A DNA stretch of 35,922 nt from contig JAFGVI010000112.1 of NCBI GenBank assembly GCA_016938065.1, positions 1 to 35,922 of the forward strand, written 5' to 3'. Positions 8,378-16,959 of this stretch are shown in pieces. Within the stretch, counting starts at the first letter, position 1, and each line of letters starts with the position of its first letter. This DNA is from Deltaproteobacteria bacterium (GTDB lineage Bacteria > Desulfobacterota > Anaeroferrophillalia > Anaeroferrophillales > Tharpellaceae). Under the pieces are notes generated by a model. The model did not search any database, was not told the DNA's origin, and was given only the letters and a program-made list of their open reading frames with translations. Position numbers and translations under genes: made by a program.

Positions 8378-11300
8378 TCAATCCTTGATGAAAAAAGAGA
8401 GCAGGGCTGGAACCATGAAAATAGTAAACACGGTCGAGAGAGCGAGGCCGCCCAGGACGACACTGCCCAAACCCCGGTAGAGTTCGGCGCCGGCGCCGGG
8501 GAAGAGAACCAGGGGCAGCATGCCGAGAACACTGGTCAGAGAACTCATGAAGATCGGACGGATGCGGCTTTCGACCGAAGCTTTTAAGGCTTCCCGTGCC
8601 GGCAGGCCATCTTTTTTGAAATTAAGGGTCTGGTGGACAATGAGGATTGCGTTATTGACGACCAGACCGATGAGAATGATGAAACCGAGCATGGTCAGAA
8701 TGTCCAGAGGCTGGGGCGCGATGAAACGGTTGACCAGGGCGAGCCCGATAAAACCTCCGGCCGCCGCCGGCGGTACGCTGACCATGATGATCAGCGGGTA
8801 GAAAAAACTTTCAAAAAGAGCCGCCATCAGCAGGTAGGTGATGATCAGGGCGATAATGAAGTTATTCTGCAGGGCGAGACGGGTCTGCGTCAGCTTGTCG
8901 GCGGTACCGGACATGGAAATCTCGACGCCGTTACCGGAAAGGCCCATCTTTTTGAGCTGGGGCAGGAGTTTTGTCGCTAGAATATCCATGGCCTCTTCAA
9001 GCGGAACATCCTCCGGCGGGGTTACCTGCAGGGTGATATCGCGGCGTCTTTCCAGGTGGTTGATCTGGGTCGGGCCCGAACTTTCCGTCAAGCTTGCCAG
9101 CGAGGCCAGGGGTACCTGTGTGCCGTTGTTGGTGACCATGGGCAGGTTGATGATCTGATCCGGACTGGTGATGGCTTCGGTACGCCCCATTAAGGTGAGG
9201 TCGATCTGGTTACGGCCCGGGGCTTTGAAATCGTCGATTTTTCGGCCGTCGAGGAAGACATCGACCATCAGGCCGAGTTCCCGGGCATCGACACCGAGGG
9301 CGGCGCTGCGGTCGCGTCGGGGGATAATCGTGACTTCGGGACTGGTCAGCTCCAGCGACGGCACCGGTCTGATCTGGGTGCCGGGCAGGGCCTGGCGAAT
9401 CATGCCGAAGAGGGCGCCGCCGGCTTTAACCAGGTGGGTCAGTTCGGGGCCGCTGATGTCGACTTCAATGGTGCGGCCCTTGCCGAGGCCCTGCTCGAAA
9501 ATACCGCGCTGCATGGTGACGCCGTACATGCCGGGAATCGAGGCGATGATTTTCTGCAGCGGCGGAATAATTGAGCGCACCCGTTCAGGATGAACCGATT
9601 TGGCGCCGACAAAAAGCATCTGGCCGCGACCGATATAGAAATAGTCTGAAACCCGGTCGGCCCCGTCTATCTCTTTCTCCATATAGGGTTTGAGCTGGCG
9701 CCCGATCTCATTGCCGACGGCTTCTCGTTCCGCATCGGAATATCCCGGCGGCGGTACGAGAATGCTTAAAATGAGGTTGCGGTTGCCCAGCGGCAGATAT
9801 TCCATCTTGGGCCACAAGAGCCAGGCAACCAGCAGCGCGCCGCCGCCGAGCAGGCCGACCACGGCAATTCGGCGATACCAGCGCAGGGCAACCCAGCCGA
9901 CCAGGGCCGAGGTCGAGCTGGTGAAAAGGCTGCCGAAGGCATTCAGGGGATCGTGGCGGGTCGGCTTCGGTGTTCGGCCCCGCTTTCTCTTTTCTCTCAG
10001 GTTAAAAAGAATCTGACTTAAGGTCGGAATGAAAGTGATCGAAACCACCAGGCTTAAAGCGATGGAACCGCAGATGGCGATAGCCAGATCTTTAAAGAGC
10101 TGGCCGGCTTCCTCCTTGATGAAGACGACCGGCAGAAAAACCGCCAGGGTGGTGATGGTTGAGGCCAGAACCGCGCCCCAGACCTCGGCGCTGCCGTCGC
10201 GGGCCGCAAGGTAAGGGTCTTTCCCCATCTTGCGATGGCGGTCGATATTTTCCATAACCACAATCGCGTTATCGACCACCATGCCCACCGCAAACGACAT
10301 GCCGGCCAGGCTGATGACGTTGAGATTGCGATGGCCCATCAGAAGAAAGAGAAAGGTGCCGATAACGCTGACCGGAATCGCGGCGGCAACCACCAGGGTT
10401 GCCGAAAGGCTGCGCAGAAAGATCAGCAGCACGATAATCGCCAAAGCACCACCGATCCAGATATTCTGTTTAACCAGGCCGATGGCGCTGTCGATGTAAG
10501 GGGTCTGGTCGTAGATCCAGTCGAGGAAAAGGCCGTTATCTTTGAGAATGCCCTGGTTGAGGCGATCGACCTCCTGGTGTACCCGGCGGGTCATCTCCAG
10601 AACATTGGCGCCGGCCTCTTTTTTGATGCCGACGGCAATCGCTTTCTCGCCATTATGAAAAATGGCGGCATTGATTTTTTTGTAGCCGAGTTTGACCTCG
10701 GCCACGTCCCCGACGCTGACTACGCGGTCGTTTTCACTTCTTAAAATTACTTTGTTGATGTCGGCCGGACTGCGGTATTCGCCCATGGTGCGGACCAGAT
10801 ATTTACGTTTTTCCGTGCTGATATCCCCGCCCGAAATATTGACATTCTCACCGCGCAGCCGCTCGGTGATCAGGCTTAAGGAAAGATTCTGGGCCGCCAG
10901 CGTATAAGGGTCGGTCATGACCTGCATCTCATCTTCGGTGCCGCCGACGATATAGAGCTCCGCGACTCCGGGTACCCTTTCCAGGCTCTGACTGATATGG
11001 TCGTCAAAGTAGGTGCGGTAGGTATTGATGTTACGCTGGTTGCCGGGCAGGGTTTTAAAGATCGTCCAGATGACCGGCGAGGCGTTGGCCCCGGAGGCGG
11101 TGATGACCGGTTTTTCGACATTTTCCGGATATTTGTTGACCTCGTTGAGCTTGTTGGAGGTGCGCAGCATGATATCTTCAAGCTTGGCGTCGAGCGAGAA
11201 GGTAAGAATGATGCGGCCCTGATCGTTGACGCTCTCACTCTCCATCTTGATCAGGTAGCGCAGGCCTTTCAGGACATCTTCCTGAGGCTCAATGATTTCC

Positions 11301-11482
11301 CGCTCAATTTCATAGGCCGTGGCCCCGGGCCAGTTGGTGCTGATGGTCAACTCCGGCAGCGCAACATCCGGCGTCAACTGAATGGGCAGGGAGGTCAGTC
11401 CCAGCATCCCGAACATTAACACCAGAATAACCCCGACCGTAACGCTGACGGGCCGTTTAAGGCAGAATTCTACCGGATTCAC
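8378..11482 (-). CDS. RND-family efflux pump, inner-membrane transporter (AcrB-like)
   Basis: A 1034-residue proton-driven RND transporter of the hydrophobe/amphiphile efflux class. It shows the twofold layout: TM1 at the N-terminus, a large periplasmic loop, six TM segments (about 335-560), a second periplasmic loop and a final TM bundle. In TM4 the motif is VVDNAIVVMENI, so the second Asp of the AcrB pair is Asn. In TM10 it is VVNNAILIVHQ, with Asn where AcrB has its relay Lys. These changes occur in many AcrB relatives and the pump is probably active. Its start overlaps the stop of the fusion-protein gene (ATGA). The substrate cannot be told. Confidence 0.93.
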   Translation of the reverse strand: MNPVEFCLKRPVSVTVGVILVLMFGMLGLTSLPIQLTPDVALPELTISTNWPGATAYEIEREIIEPQEDVLKGLRYLIKMESESVNDQGRIILTFSLDAKLEDIMLRTSNKLNEVNKYPENVEKPVITASGANASPVIWTIFKTLPGNQRNINTYRTYFDDHISQSLERVPGVAELYIVGGTEDEMQVMTDPYTLAAQNLSLSLITERLRGENVNISGGDISTEKRKYLVRTMGEYRSPADINKVILRSENDRVVSVGDVAEVKLGYKKINAAIFHNGEKAIAVGIKKEAGANVLEMTRRVHQEVDRLNQGILKDNGLFLDWIYDQTPYIDSAIGLVKQNIWIGGALAIIVLLIFLRSLSATLVVAAAIPVSVIGTFLFLLMGHRNLNVISLAGMSFAVGMVVDNAIVVMENIDRHRKMGKDPYLAARDGSAEVWGAVLASTITTLAVFLPVVFIKEEAGQLFKDLAIAICGSIALSLVVSITFIPTLSQILFNLREKRKRGRTPKPTRHDPLNAFGSLFTSSTSALVGWVALRWYRRIAVVGLLGGGALLVAWLLWPKMEYLPLGNRNLILSILVPPPGYSDAEREAVGNEIGRQLKPYMEKEIDGADRVSDYFYIGRGQMLFVGAKSVHPERVRSIIPPLQKIIASIPGMYGVTMQRGIFEQGLGKGRTIEVDISGPELTHLVKAGGALFGMIRQALPGTQIRPVPSLELTSPEVTIIPRRDRSAALGVDARELGLMVDVFLDGRKIDDFKAPGRNQIDLTLMGRTEAITSPDQIINLPMVTNNGTQVPLASLASLTESSGPTQINHLERRRDITLQVTPPEDVPLEEAMDILATKLLPQLKKMGLSGNGVEISMSGTADKLTQTRLALQNNFIIALIITYLLMAALFESFFYPLIIMVSVPPAAAGGFIGLALVNRFIAPQPLDILTMLGFIILIGLVVNNAILIVHQTLNFKKDGLPAREALKASVESRIRPIFMSSLTSVLGMLPLVLFPGAGAELYRGLGSVVLGGLALSTVFTIFMVPALLSFFIKD

Positions 11483-12609
11483 TGTTTGGGCTCCTCGGTT
11501 TGGCGGCTGGCAGCGGGAACGACCGTGACCGGCTGACCCGGCCGCAGGCGTTCATTGCCGCGGATGACCACGGCCAGGCCCGGGGTCAGTGGTGTTCCTG
11601 CTGCCGTCCGGCCTGAGGCGATAATCGCATCATTGCCGTCGTAGCCGGAGATAACGACCGGAATAATTTCAGCCCGGTTGTCAGTGATGGTGACGATGGT
11701 GGTCTGTTCACCATTGCGGACAATGGCGGCGCGCGGCGCCAGCAGGGCTTTTTCGGGTTTGCCCGTAGGCACCAAAACTTCAACATCATATCCCGGCAGA
11801 AGCCGGGCTGCGGCCGGAAGATCCAGACGCAAAGGAAAGGTGCGGGCTTTAAAATCACCGGCCGGAATAATCCGGTTGAAACGTCCCGCAATCGTGGCGG
11901 CATCCGGGCCGACGCGGACCGTGAAAACCGTGCCCGGTTCAATAAAGGGGAGGTAGCGGGCCGGTACCGGAATTTCTGCAGCAAGCGTGCTGAGATCGAT
12001 CAGGTGGCAGACGGTAGACCCGACCGCCAGCCACTCCCCGATTTCACACAGACGTTCGGCAACAACCCCGGAAAACGGAGCGCGGATGGTTTTACGGTTG
12101 AGTTCAATCTGCAGCTGGTCGCGCCTGACCCGGGTTATGGCGAGTTTGGCCTCAAGTTCCTTGAGCCGGTAAAGGCGGTCATCATAGGTCTGTTTGGAGG
12201 TTGCCTGTGATTCAAAAACCGGTTTAACCCGTTCGAAGTCGAGGTTGCCTTTTTCGAGCAAAATCTTGGCTTCATCAATCTCACGATTGGCGACCTCGAG
12301 ACTGCGCTGCAGAAGTTCACCGTCGAGCTGGCAGAGGATGCCGCCTTTTTTCACAAAAGTTCCCTCTTTGGGCGGGGCACTGATGACCTGGCCGGAGACT
12401 TCAGCCGCGACGCGACTTTCAAGTTCGGCGACGACGCTGCCGGTCAGGGCAATGGTGGGTGCGACCTGACGTTCAATTAAAAGCGCGGTTACCACCCGCG
12501 CCGGAGGTGGTGCGGGGGGGTCGGCGCTGAAGGCGCGGCCGGGGAAAATTGTAATTATGCAACTGGCTATTAAGAGGAGGGGTGTGATGCTGCGGGTGTT
12601 CAAAGTCAT
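11479..12609 (-). CDS. RND efflux periplasmic adaptor (membrane fusion protein)
   Basis: A 376-residue HlyD/AcrA-type adaptor linking the RND pump to an outer-membrane channel. A signal peptide covers about residues 1-29 (hydrophobic run ending GRAFSA). Next come the split biotinyl-lipoyl half-motif (AAEVSGQVISAPPKEGTFVKKG), an alpha-hairpin coiled coil (about 105-175), the second lipoyl half (TIRAPFSGVVAERLCEIGEW), a beta-barrel and a membrane-proximal domain. The ATG at 12609 follows TGAGG. It is first in a three-gene operon with pump and lipoprotein. No TolC-like gene is in the window, so the channel must be encoded elsewhere. Confidence 0.92.
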   Translation of the reverse strand: MTLNTRSITPLLLIASCIITIFPGRAFSADPPAPPPARVVTALLIERQVAPTIALTGSVVAELESRVAAEVSGQVISAPPKEGTFVKKGGILCQLDGELLQRSLEVANREIDEAKILLEKGNLDFERVKPVFESQATSKQTYDDRLYRLKELEAKLAITRVRRDQLQIELNRKTIRAPFSGVVAERLCEIGEWLAVGSTVCHLIDLSTLAAEIPVPARYLPFIEPGTVFTVRVGPDAATIAGRFNRIIPAGDFKARTFPLRLDLPAAARLLPGYDVEVLVPTGKPEKALLAPRAAIVRNGEQTTIVTITDNRAEIIPVVISGYDGNDAIIASGRTAAGTPLTPGLAVVIRGNERLRPGQPVTVVPAASRQTEEPKQ

Positions 12610-12637
12610 CTATTTGCCTCAAAAAAAGATTGCCATC

Positions 12638-12666
12638 TTAGGCTGTTTCAAGTAGTCGCTTATACT
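12638..12666 (+). promoter_or_regulatory. Possible promoter of gmd
   Basis: TATACT (12661-12666) is a good -10 box; the TTAGGC 17 bases upstream is a poor -35. It overlaps, on the other strand, the -10 of the efflux promoter, so the two divergent transcripts would compete or be co-regulated. Confidence 0.35.
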
Positions 12667-12687
12667 CTGCCCAATATTGTTGGGCAA
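12659..12687 (-). promoter_or_regulatory. Promoter of the RND efflux operon with an internal palindrome
   Basis: On the minus strand TTGCCC (12687-12682) and TATAAG (12664-12659) are 17 bases apart, 50 bases before the fusion-protein ATG. The spacer is largely a perfect dyad, TGCCCAA (12668-12674) and TTGGGCA (12680-12686) with five bases between. A repressor bound there would block polymerase. Promoter and palindrome are visible; a repressor is inferred and no regulator gene is adjacent. Confidence 0.55.
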
Positions 12688-12760
12688 GTATTTTTTAAGT
12701 AATGAAAATAAGTGTTGCACAGTTTTCTATGGACAAAACAGCAAGTTCAAGAGGAAAAAA

Positions 12761-13846
12761 ATGAAAAAAGCATTGATAACCGGGGTTACAGGTCAGGATG
12801 GGGCCTATCTGGCGGAATTCCTTCTGGAAAAAGGCTACGAAGTACACGGTGTAAAACGGCGATCTTCCTCCTTTAATACGGCCCGGATCGATCATCTCTA
12901 TCGGGATCTGCATGAAGCGGATGTGCGTTTTAAGATGCATTACGGCGATCTTACGGATGCGACCAATCTGATTCGCATAATTCAGGAGGTGCAGCCCGAT
13001 GAGATCTATAATCTGGCCGCCCAGAGCCATGTGCAGGTCTCCTTTGAAACACCGGAATATACGGCCAACAGTGATGCTCTGGGAACCCTGCGTCTGCTTG
13101 AGGCGATCCGGATTTTAGGGTTAGAGAAAAAGACCCGTTTCTACCAGGCCTCAACCAGTGAGATGTTCGGTCTGGTTCAGGAAACCCCGCAGCGCGAAAC
13201 CACCCCCTTCTATCCTCGCAGTCCTTATGGTGCGGCCAAGGTTTACGCTTACTGGATTACGGTGAACTATCGCGAAGCCTACGGTATGTTCTCCTGTAAC
13301 GGTATTCTTTTCAATCATGAATCCCCTCTGCGCGGCGAAACCTTTGTCACCCGCAAGATCACCCGGGCCGTGGCCCGCATCAAACTCGGTTTTCAGAAAA
13401 AGCTCTATCTCGGTAATCTTTCGGCCAAACGCGACTGGGGCCATGCCGCAGACTATGTCAAAGCGATGTGGCTGATGCTGCAGCAGGATCAGCCTGAGGA
13501 TTTTGTCATTGCCACCGGCCAGACCCGGACGGTGCGGGAATTTGTCGAGAACGCTTTTGCCGAAATCGGGGTCGAGATCGGTTGGCGGGGAGAGGGGCTG
13601 GCTGAGGTCGGTTATGACCGGCGCGACGGTGCGATCCGCGTCGAAATTGATCCCCGTTATTTTCGTCCGACTGAGGTTGATCTCTTGCTGGGTGATCCGA
13701 CCAAGGCCAGAGAAAAACTGGGTTGGCAGGCGGAGACAAGTTTTGCTGAGATGGTGAAAACCATGGTGGCTGCAGATCTTATGGAAGCCGAACGCGATCA
13801 CTACTGCAAGCGCCAGGGCTTTAAAATCTATGCCCATGCAGAGTAG
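12761..13846 (+). CDS. gmd: GDP-mannose 4,6-dehydratase
   Basis: A 361-residue short-chain dehydrogenase/reductase family enzyme that turns GDP-mannose into GDP-4-dehydro-6-deoxymannose, the precursor of GDP-fucose, GDP-rhamnose and similar sugars for surface polysaccharides. The NADP-binding [11 protein letters not shown] is at the N-terminus, followed by [19 protein letters not shown] and the active-site region STSEMFG with [32 protein letters not shown] and [12 protein letters not shown] are signature segments of this enzyme. I chose the ATG at 12761 behind AGAGG; an in-frame start at 12677 would add 28 unlike residues. The usual next enzyme (fcl or rmd) is not adjacent. Confidence 0.96.
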   Translation: MKKALITGVTGQDGAYLAEFLLEKGYEVHGVKRRSSSFNTARIDHLYRDLHEADVRFKMHYGDLTDATNLIRIIQEVQPDEIYNLAAQSHVQVSFETPEYTANSDALGTLRLLEAIRILGLEKKTRFYQASTSEMFGLVQETPQRETTPFYPRSPYGAAKVYAYWITVNYREAYGMFSCNGILFNHESPLRGETFVTRKITRAVARIKLGFQKKLYLGNLSAKRDWGHAADYVKAMWLMLQQDQPEDFVIATGQTRTVREFVENAFAEIGVEIGWRGEGLAEVGYDRRDGAIRVEIDPRYFRPTEVDLLLGDPTKAREKLGWQAETSFAEMVKTMVAADLMEAERDHYCKRQGFKIYAHAE

Positions 13847-13867
13847 CCGCAGTTCACAGTAAAACCG

Positions 13868-13917
13868 AAAAAACCCGCCTCTTCAGATTAATTCTCTGCA
13901 AAGGCGGGTTTTCTTTA
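13868..13917. terminator. Bidirectional terminator between gmd and tRNA-Ala
   Basis: AAAACCCGCCT (13870-13880) pairs with AGGCGGGTTTT (13902-13912) over 11 bases, with a 21-base loop that can form a small inner stem (CAGA/TCTG). U-rich runs follow on both strands, so it can end gmd from the left and tRNA-Ala from the right. Confidence 0.85.
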
Positions 13918-13923
13918 TGAAAA

Positions 13924-13999
13924 TGGTGGAGGATAAGGGGGTCGAACCCTCGGCCTCAGCATTGCGAACGCTGCGCTCTCCCAACTGAGCTAATCCCCC
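13924..13999 (-). tRNA. tRNA-Ala (CGC)
   Basis: The reverse strand folds as a 76-base tRNA with encoded CCA. The anticodon loop TTCGCAA gives anticodon CGC, reading GCG. The acceptor stem holds the G3-U70 wobble pair that identifies alanine tRNAs. Confidence 0.96.
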
Positions 14000-14011
14000 A
14001 TTGAGGCTGCC

Positions 14012-14057
14012 TGTAACTGACCGTTACATTACTACTAAAAAAGGGGTCGGCTGTCAA
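14012..14057 (-). promoter_or_regulatory. Promoter of tRNA-Ala with a downstream dyad
   Basis: On the minus strand TTGACA (14057-14052) is a consensus -35, and TAGTAA (14034-14029) lies 17 bases on. A perfect dyad TGTAAC (14012-14017) and GTTACA (14023-14028) lies just downstream of the -10, near the expected transcript start. Confidence 0.55.
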
Positions 14058-14094
14058 ATCTATTTTCCGGCTGTTTCCGGGTTTTGTTTTCCTG

Positions 14095-14475
14095 CTACTT
14101 TGGGGAATAACGTTTGCTCAGAACCTCCAGGATCGCTTTTTTCAATTCGTCGAGGCTGGCCGCTTTGACGACATAGGCATCAGAGGCCCAGGTTGTGAAA
14201 TCCTGTTTATAGTCGCCGTAGGCGGAACAGAGAATAACCGGAATATTTTTGTCGATCTCCTTAATTTTGATGAGGGTCTCGACGCCGGACATGCCCGGCA
14301 TCTTGATGTCCATGACGATCAGATCCGGATTGGTTGCGGGCAGTATCTGCAATGCTTCCTCACCACTGGCCGCGGCCGCGACGATATAGCCCTCGTCTTC
14401 AAGCTCCTCTTTATAAAGCCAGCGAATGTTCTCTTCGTCGTCGACTACCATGATTGTATATTGCTGGTTGCTCAT
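14095..14475 (-). CDS. Receiver-only response regulator
   Basis: A 126-residue CheY-like receiver domain with no output domain. The acidic pair D12-D13, the phosphoacceptor D56 in VMDIKMPGMSG, the conserved S after LCSAYGD and the K in VVKAASLDELK are in place. It should be phosphorylated by the adjacent histidine kinase and act by binding another protein. It starts within the kinase stop codon (ATGA overlap), so the two are translationally coupled and are most likely cognate partners. Confidence 0.93.
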   Translation of the reverse strand: MSNQQYTIMVVDDEENIRWLYKEELEDEGYIVAAAASGEEALQILPATNPDLIVMDIKMPGMSGVETLIKIKEIDKNIPVILCSAYGDYKQDFTTWASDAYVVKAASLDELKKAILEVLSKRYSPK

Positions 14476-16907
14476 ATCGATACCTCGCTGTTGGGTTGTC
14501 CTGCTGGTGTGGTTGTTGGTTTATGTCTGAAAGGCAATGAGATTGAAACTGTAACCCCTTTACCTTCACGATTATGAATGCGGATGTCACCCTGATGATT
14601 AAGAATGATGCGATGGCAGATCGGCAGCCCCAGGCCGGTGCCGTCGTGTTTGGTGGTGAAGAACGGGTTGAAGATGTCATGAATAAACTGTTCCTGAATA
14701 CCTTTGCCATTATCTTCGATTTCGATCAGGGCCCGTTCCTGTTTTCTCTGCAGGTCGCAGTAGTAAGAGGTTCGTACCGAAATGCAGTGTTTCGTGCCGC
14801 TGGGTTTATTGGTCATGGCCTGCATGCTGTTGTTAAAGAGATTGATAAAGACCTGTTTTAACTGGTTGCCGTCACATTCAACCTCTTTCAGCTCGGCGCA
14901 GAGGCGGAGCTGAAGCTTGATTTTTAACCTCTTTAGTTCACGGGCAAAGAGGGCGGCAGTTTCATTAAGCAGCAGATTGAGATTATTGGGTTCGAATTTA
15001 TTGTTTTCCGGTCGCGAAAATGAGAGCACATTGTTGACTATCTCTTCCAGCCTTTCAATCTCTTTGGTGATGATATGGCTGTAAGCTTTTTCCCGGCTCT
15101 GTTCGGGAATTCTCTTGTGCAGGCGACGGGCAAAGCCGCCGATTGAGACCAGCGGATTTTTTATTTCATGGGCAATACTGGAAGCCATCTCTCCTAAAGC
15201 CATCAGTTTTTCGCTTTGTGCAAGGCGCAGCTGAGCGCTGTTCAGGCTGGCCAGTGAACTCTGCAGTCGTTGATAGAGTCGGGCGTTGTCGAGGGCCAGG
15301 GCCGCGGCATCGGTAAAAAGTGTAATATAGGCAAGATCATCGAGGGTGATCTGGTCGGCATTGGCCAGGATCAGGCCCTGGAGTTGATCCTGACTCATAA
15401 TCGGGATGACGGTGAGATTGCGGCCGGGCAGCAGATCTTTCAAATGGGCATGGTTTATAGTGACAAAATCAGCCGGGATGGTGGTCGGTTTCTTCCCGAT
15501 GACGGCCTGCTGAAAACGGCTGGGAGCCTGCTTGAGACTGGGTACTTTCAGATTTTTGAGTTTTTCTTCGATCTCCTGCGAAATTCTGCTGCTGGCCTCA
15601 AGCAGATGGTTGGTCATGGTGCTGAGCTGATTGTCCGGTTGCAGTTCCAGATTGAGCAAAGAGCCGTCGGGGGCGCTGGCGTAGTAGAGTCCCTGCCAGG
15701 AATCATCTTTTTCCTGCAGCTCAAGGTAGAGGGCCGGCGAGGAGGTGAAGCCTTCCCGGCTGACCAGGGCACCGAGGGTCAGGCGAATAATTTTTTCCGG
15801 GGTGTCGGCGGCCAGCAGCGCATTTTTCATCTGGTGTGAGAGGGTTAACTGCTGGGTTCTCAGGAGGGAGGCCTGGTTGATCATTGAGAGTTGATTCTGG
15901 GCCCGGGTTCTCTCCAGGGTGGCGGCAAGATGATCCGCGAGGATTTCAAGAAGTTCCAGATCCTCTTTGGCCAAGGGCAGAAGTTCCTGGCTGCCGGGTT
16001 GGTCGGCCAGGAAAAATTCCAGGCAGCCGACAAGGCGGCCCTGGCTGCTTAGCGGCAGAATGATATGCGCGCAGAACTGCTGGAAAAAATTCTGATAGAT
16101 TTCGGTCGCCGCCGGCAGGTTCTGTCTGTCAATGATCTGCGGCGGGGAGCTTGCTTTAATGCGGGCCGCCTGGTAACGGCTGACCGGAAGGATCGATGTG
16201 TAATGTTCGTCGCTGCGAAAACCCTGACTGATGGTTTTGTTCTGGTCCGGTTCGTTTTCAAAAATATGCAGAATCGCCGCTGATTCGGAAAAAAAAGCGA
16301 GAGCTGACTGCGGAAGCCGGGCGAAAACACTCTGGACATCGGCGCTGGCGTTGAGTTGAGCCCCGATCTGATGGAGAAATTTCAAACGTCTGACCCTTTG
16401 CTGATCCTGATTTTTCAGGATCGAGCTGCGCAGGGCCAGGGTCAGCTGCCGGCAGACGACCAGAAGAAAGCGGATGGTTTCATTGTCGACGCTGAACGGG
16501 TTTGAGCCGAGCAGAACCATGGTGCCGTAAGCCTGATTTTCGTCGGCCAGAGGCAGGCTCCAGCCGTGGGGTTGCTCCTGTCTGAAAAGATCATCCGAGC
16601 CCGAAGACTCAGGTTTGAGAGGGGACGGCAGGAGGGTGGTCAGAGGCCGGCACAGCCGATCTTCGGGCTGGGGCAGTTTGTAGCTGCCGGGCGGCGTCGG
16701 CAATTGCCGGCCGCCGGCGGCATCGGCGGCCAGCCGCAGGGTCAGTTTTCGACCGCGGTGCTGCAACAGGTAGAAGGCGACGGTCGGAGCCAGGTTCATG
16801 CGGCAGAGAAAATTGGCGGCCTGGGTCAGACGGTCGTTGATCTGTGCGGTGGAGCTGCTGATCTCGACGATCCTGGTCAGGATATCATATTTTTGCTGAC
16901 TGTCCAT
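14472..16907 (-). CDS. Soluble histidine kinase with three GAF-like domains
   Basis: An 811-residue kinase without membrane segments. Three GAF-like regions (about 5-155, 170-335 and 360-545) lead through a helical linker to a HisKA domain with H580 in MASSIAHEIKNPL. A HATPase_c domain follows with the N box (INLFNNSMQAM), G1 (IEDNGKGI), F box (NPFFTTK) and G2 (GTGLGL). GAF domains bind small ligands such as cyclic nucleotides, haem or iron, but nothing here shows which. It is 52 bases downstream of glgA and could share the galT-glgA transcript. It is followed by a receiver-only partner. There is no clear ribosome-binding site before the ATG at 16907. Confidence 0.92.
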   Translation of the reverse strand: MDSQQKYDILTRIVEISSSTAQINDRLTQAANFLCRMNLAPTVAFYLLQHRGRKLTLRLAADAAGGRQLPTPPGSYKLPQPEDRLCRPLTTLLPSPLKPESSGSDDLFRQEQPHGWSLPLADENQAYGTMVLLGSNPFSVDNETIRFLLVVCRQLTLALRSSILKNQDQQRVRRLKFLHQIGAQLNASADVQSVFARLPQSALAFFSESAAILHIFENEPDQNKTISQGFRSDEHYTSILPVSRYQAARIKASSPPQIIDRQNLPAATEIYQNFFQQFCAHIILPLSSQGRLVGCLEFFLADQPGSQELLPLAKEDLELLEILADHLAATLERTRAQNQLSMINQASLLRTQQLTLSHQMKNALLAADTPEKIIRLTLGALVSREGFTSSPALYLELQEKDDSWQGLYYASAPDGSLLNLELQPDNQLSTMTNHLLEASSRISQEIEEKLKNLKVPSLKQAPSRFQQAVIGKKPTTIPADFVTINHAHLKDLLPGRNLTVIPIMSQDQLQGLILANADQITLDDLAYITLFTDAAALALDNARLYQRLQSSLASLNSAQLRLAQSEKLMALGEMASSIAHEIKNPLVSIGGFARRLHKRIPEQSREKAYSHIITKEIERLEEIVNNVLSFSRPENNKFEPNNLNLLLNETAALFARELKRLKIKLQLRLCAELKEVECDGNQLKQVFINLFNNSMQAMTNKPSGTKHCISVRTSYYCDLQRKQERALIEIEDNGKGIQEQFIHDIFNPFFTTKHDGTGLGLPICHRIILNHQGDIRIHNREGKGVTVSISLPFRHKPTTTPAGQPNSEVSI

Positions 16908-16959
16908 TAATCTGCTCGCGGCGGTCGTTATAAAAGCGGCGGCCTTATCCGGGCCCTTA

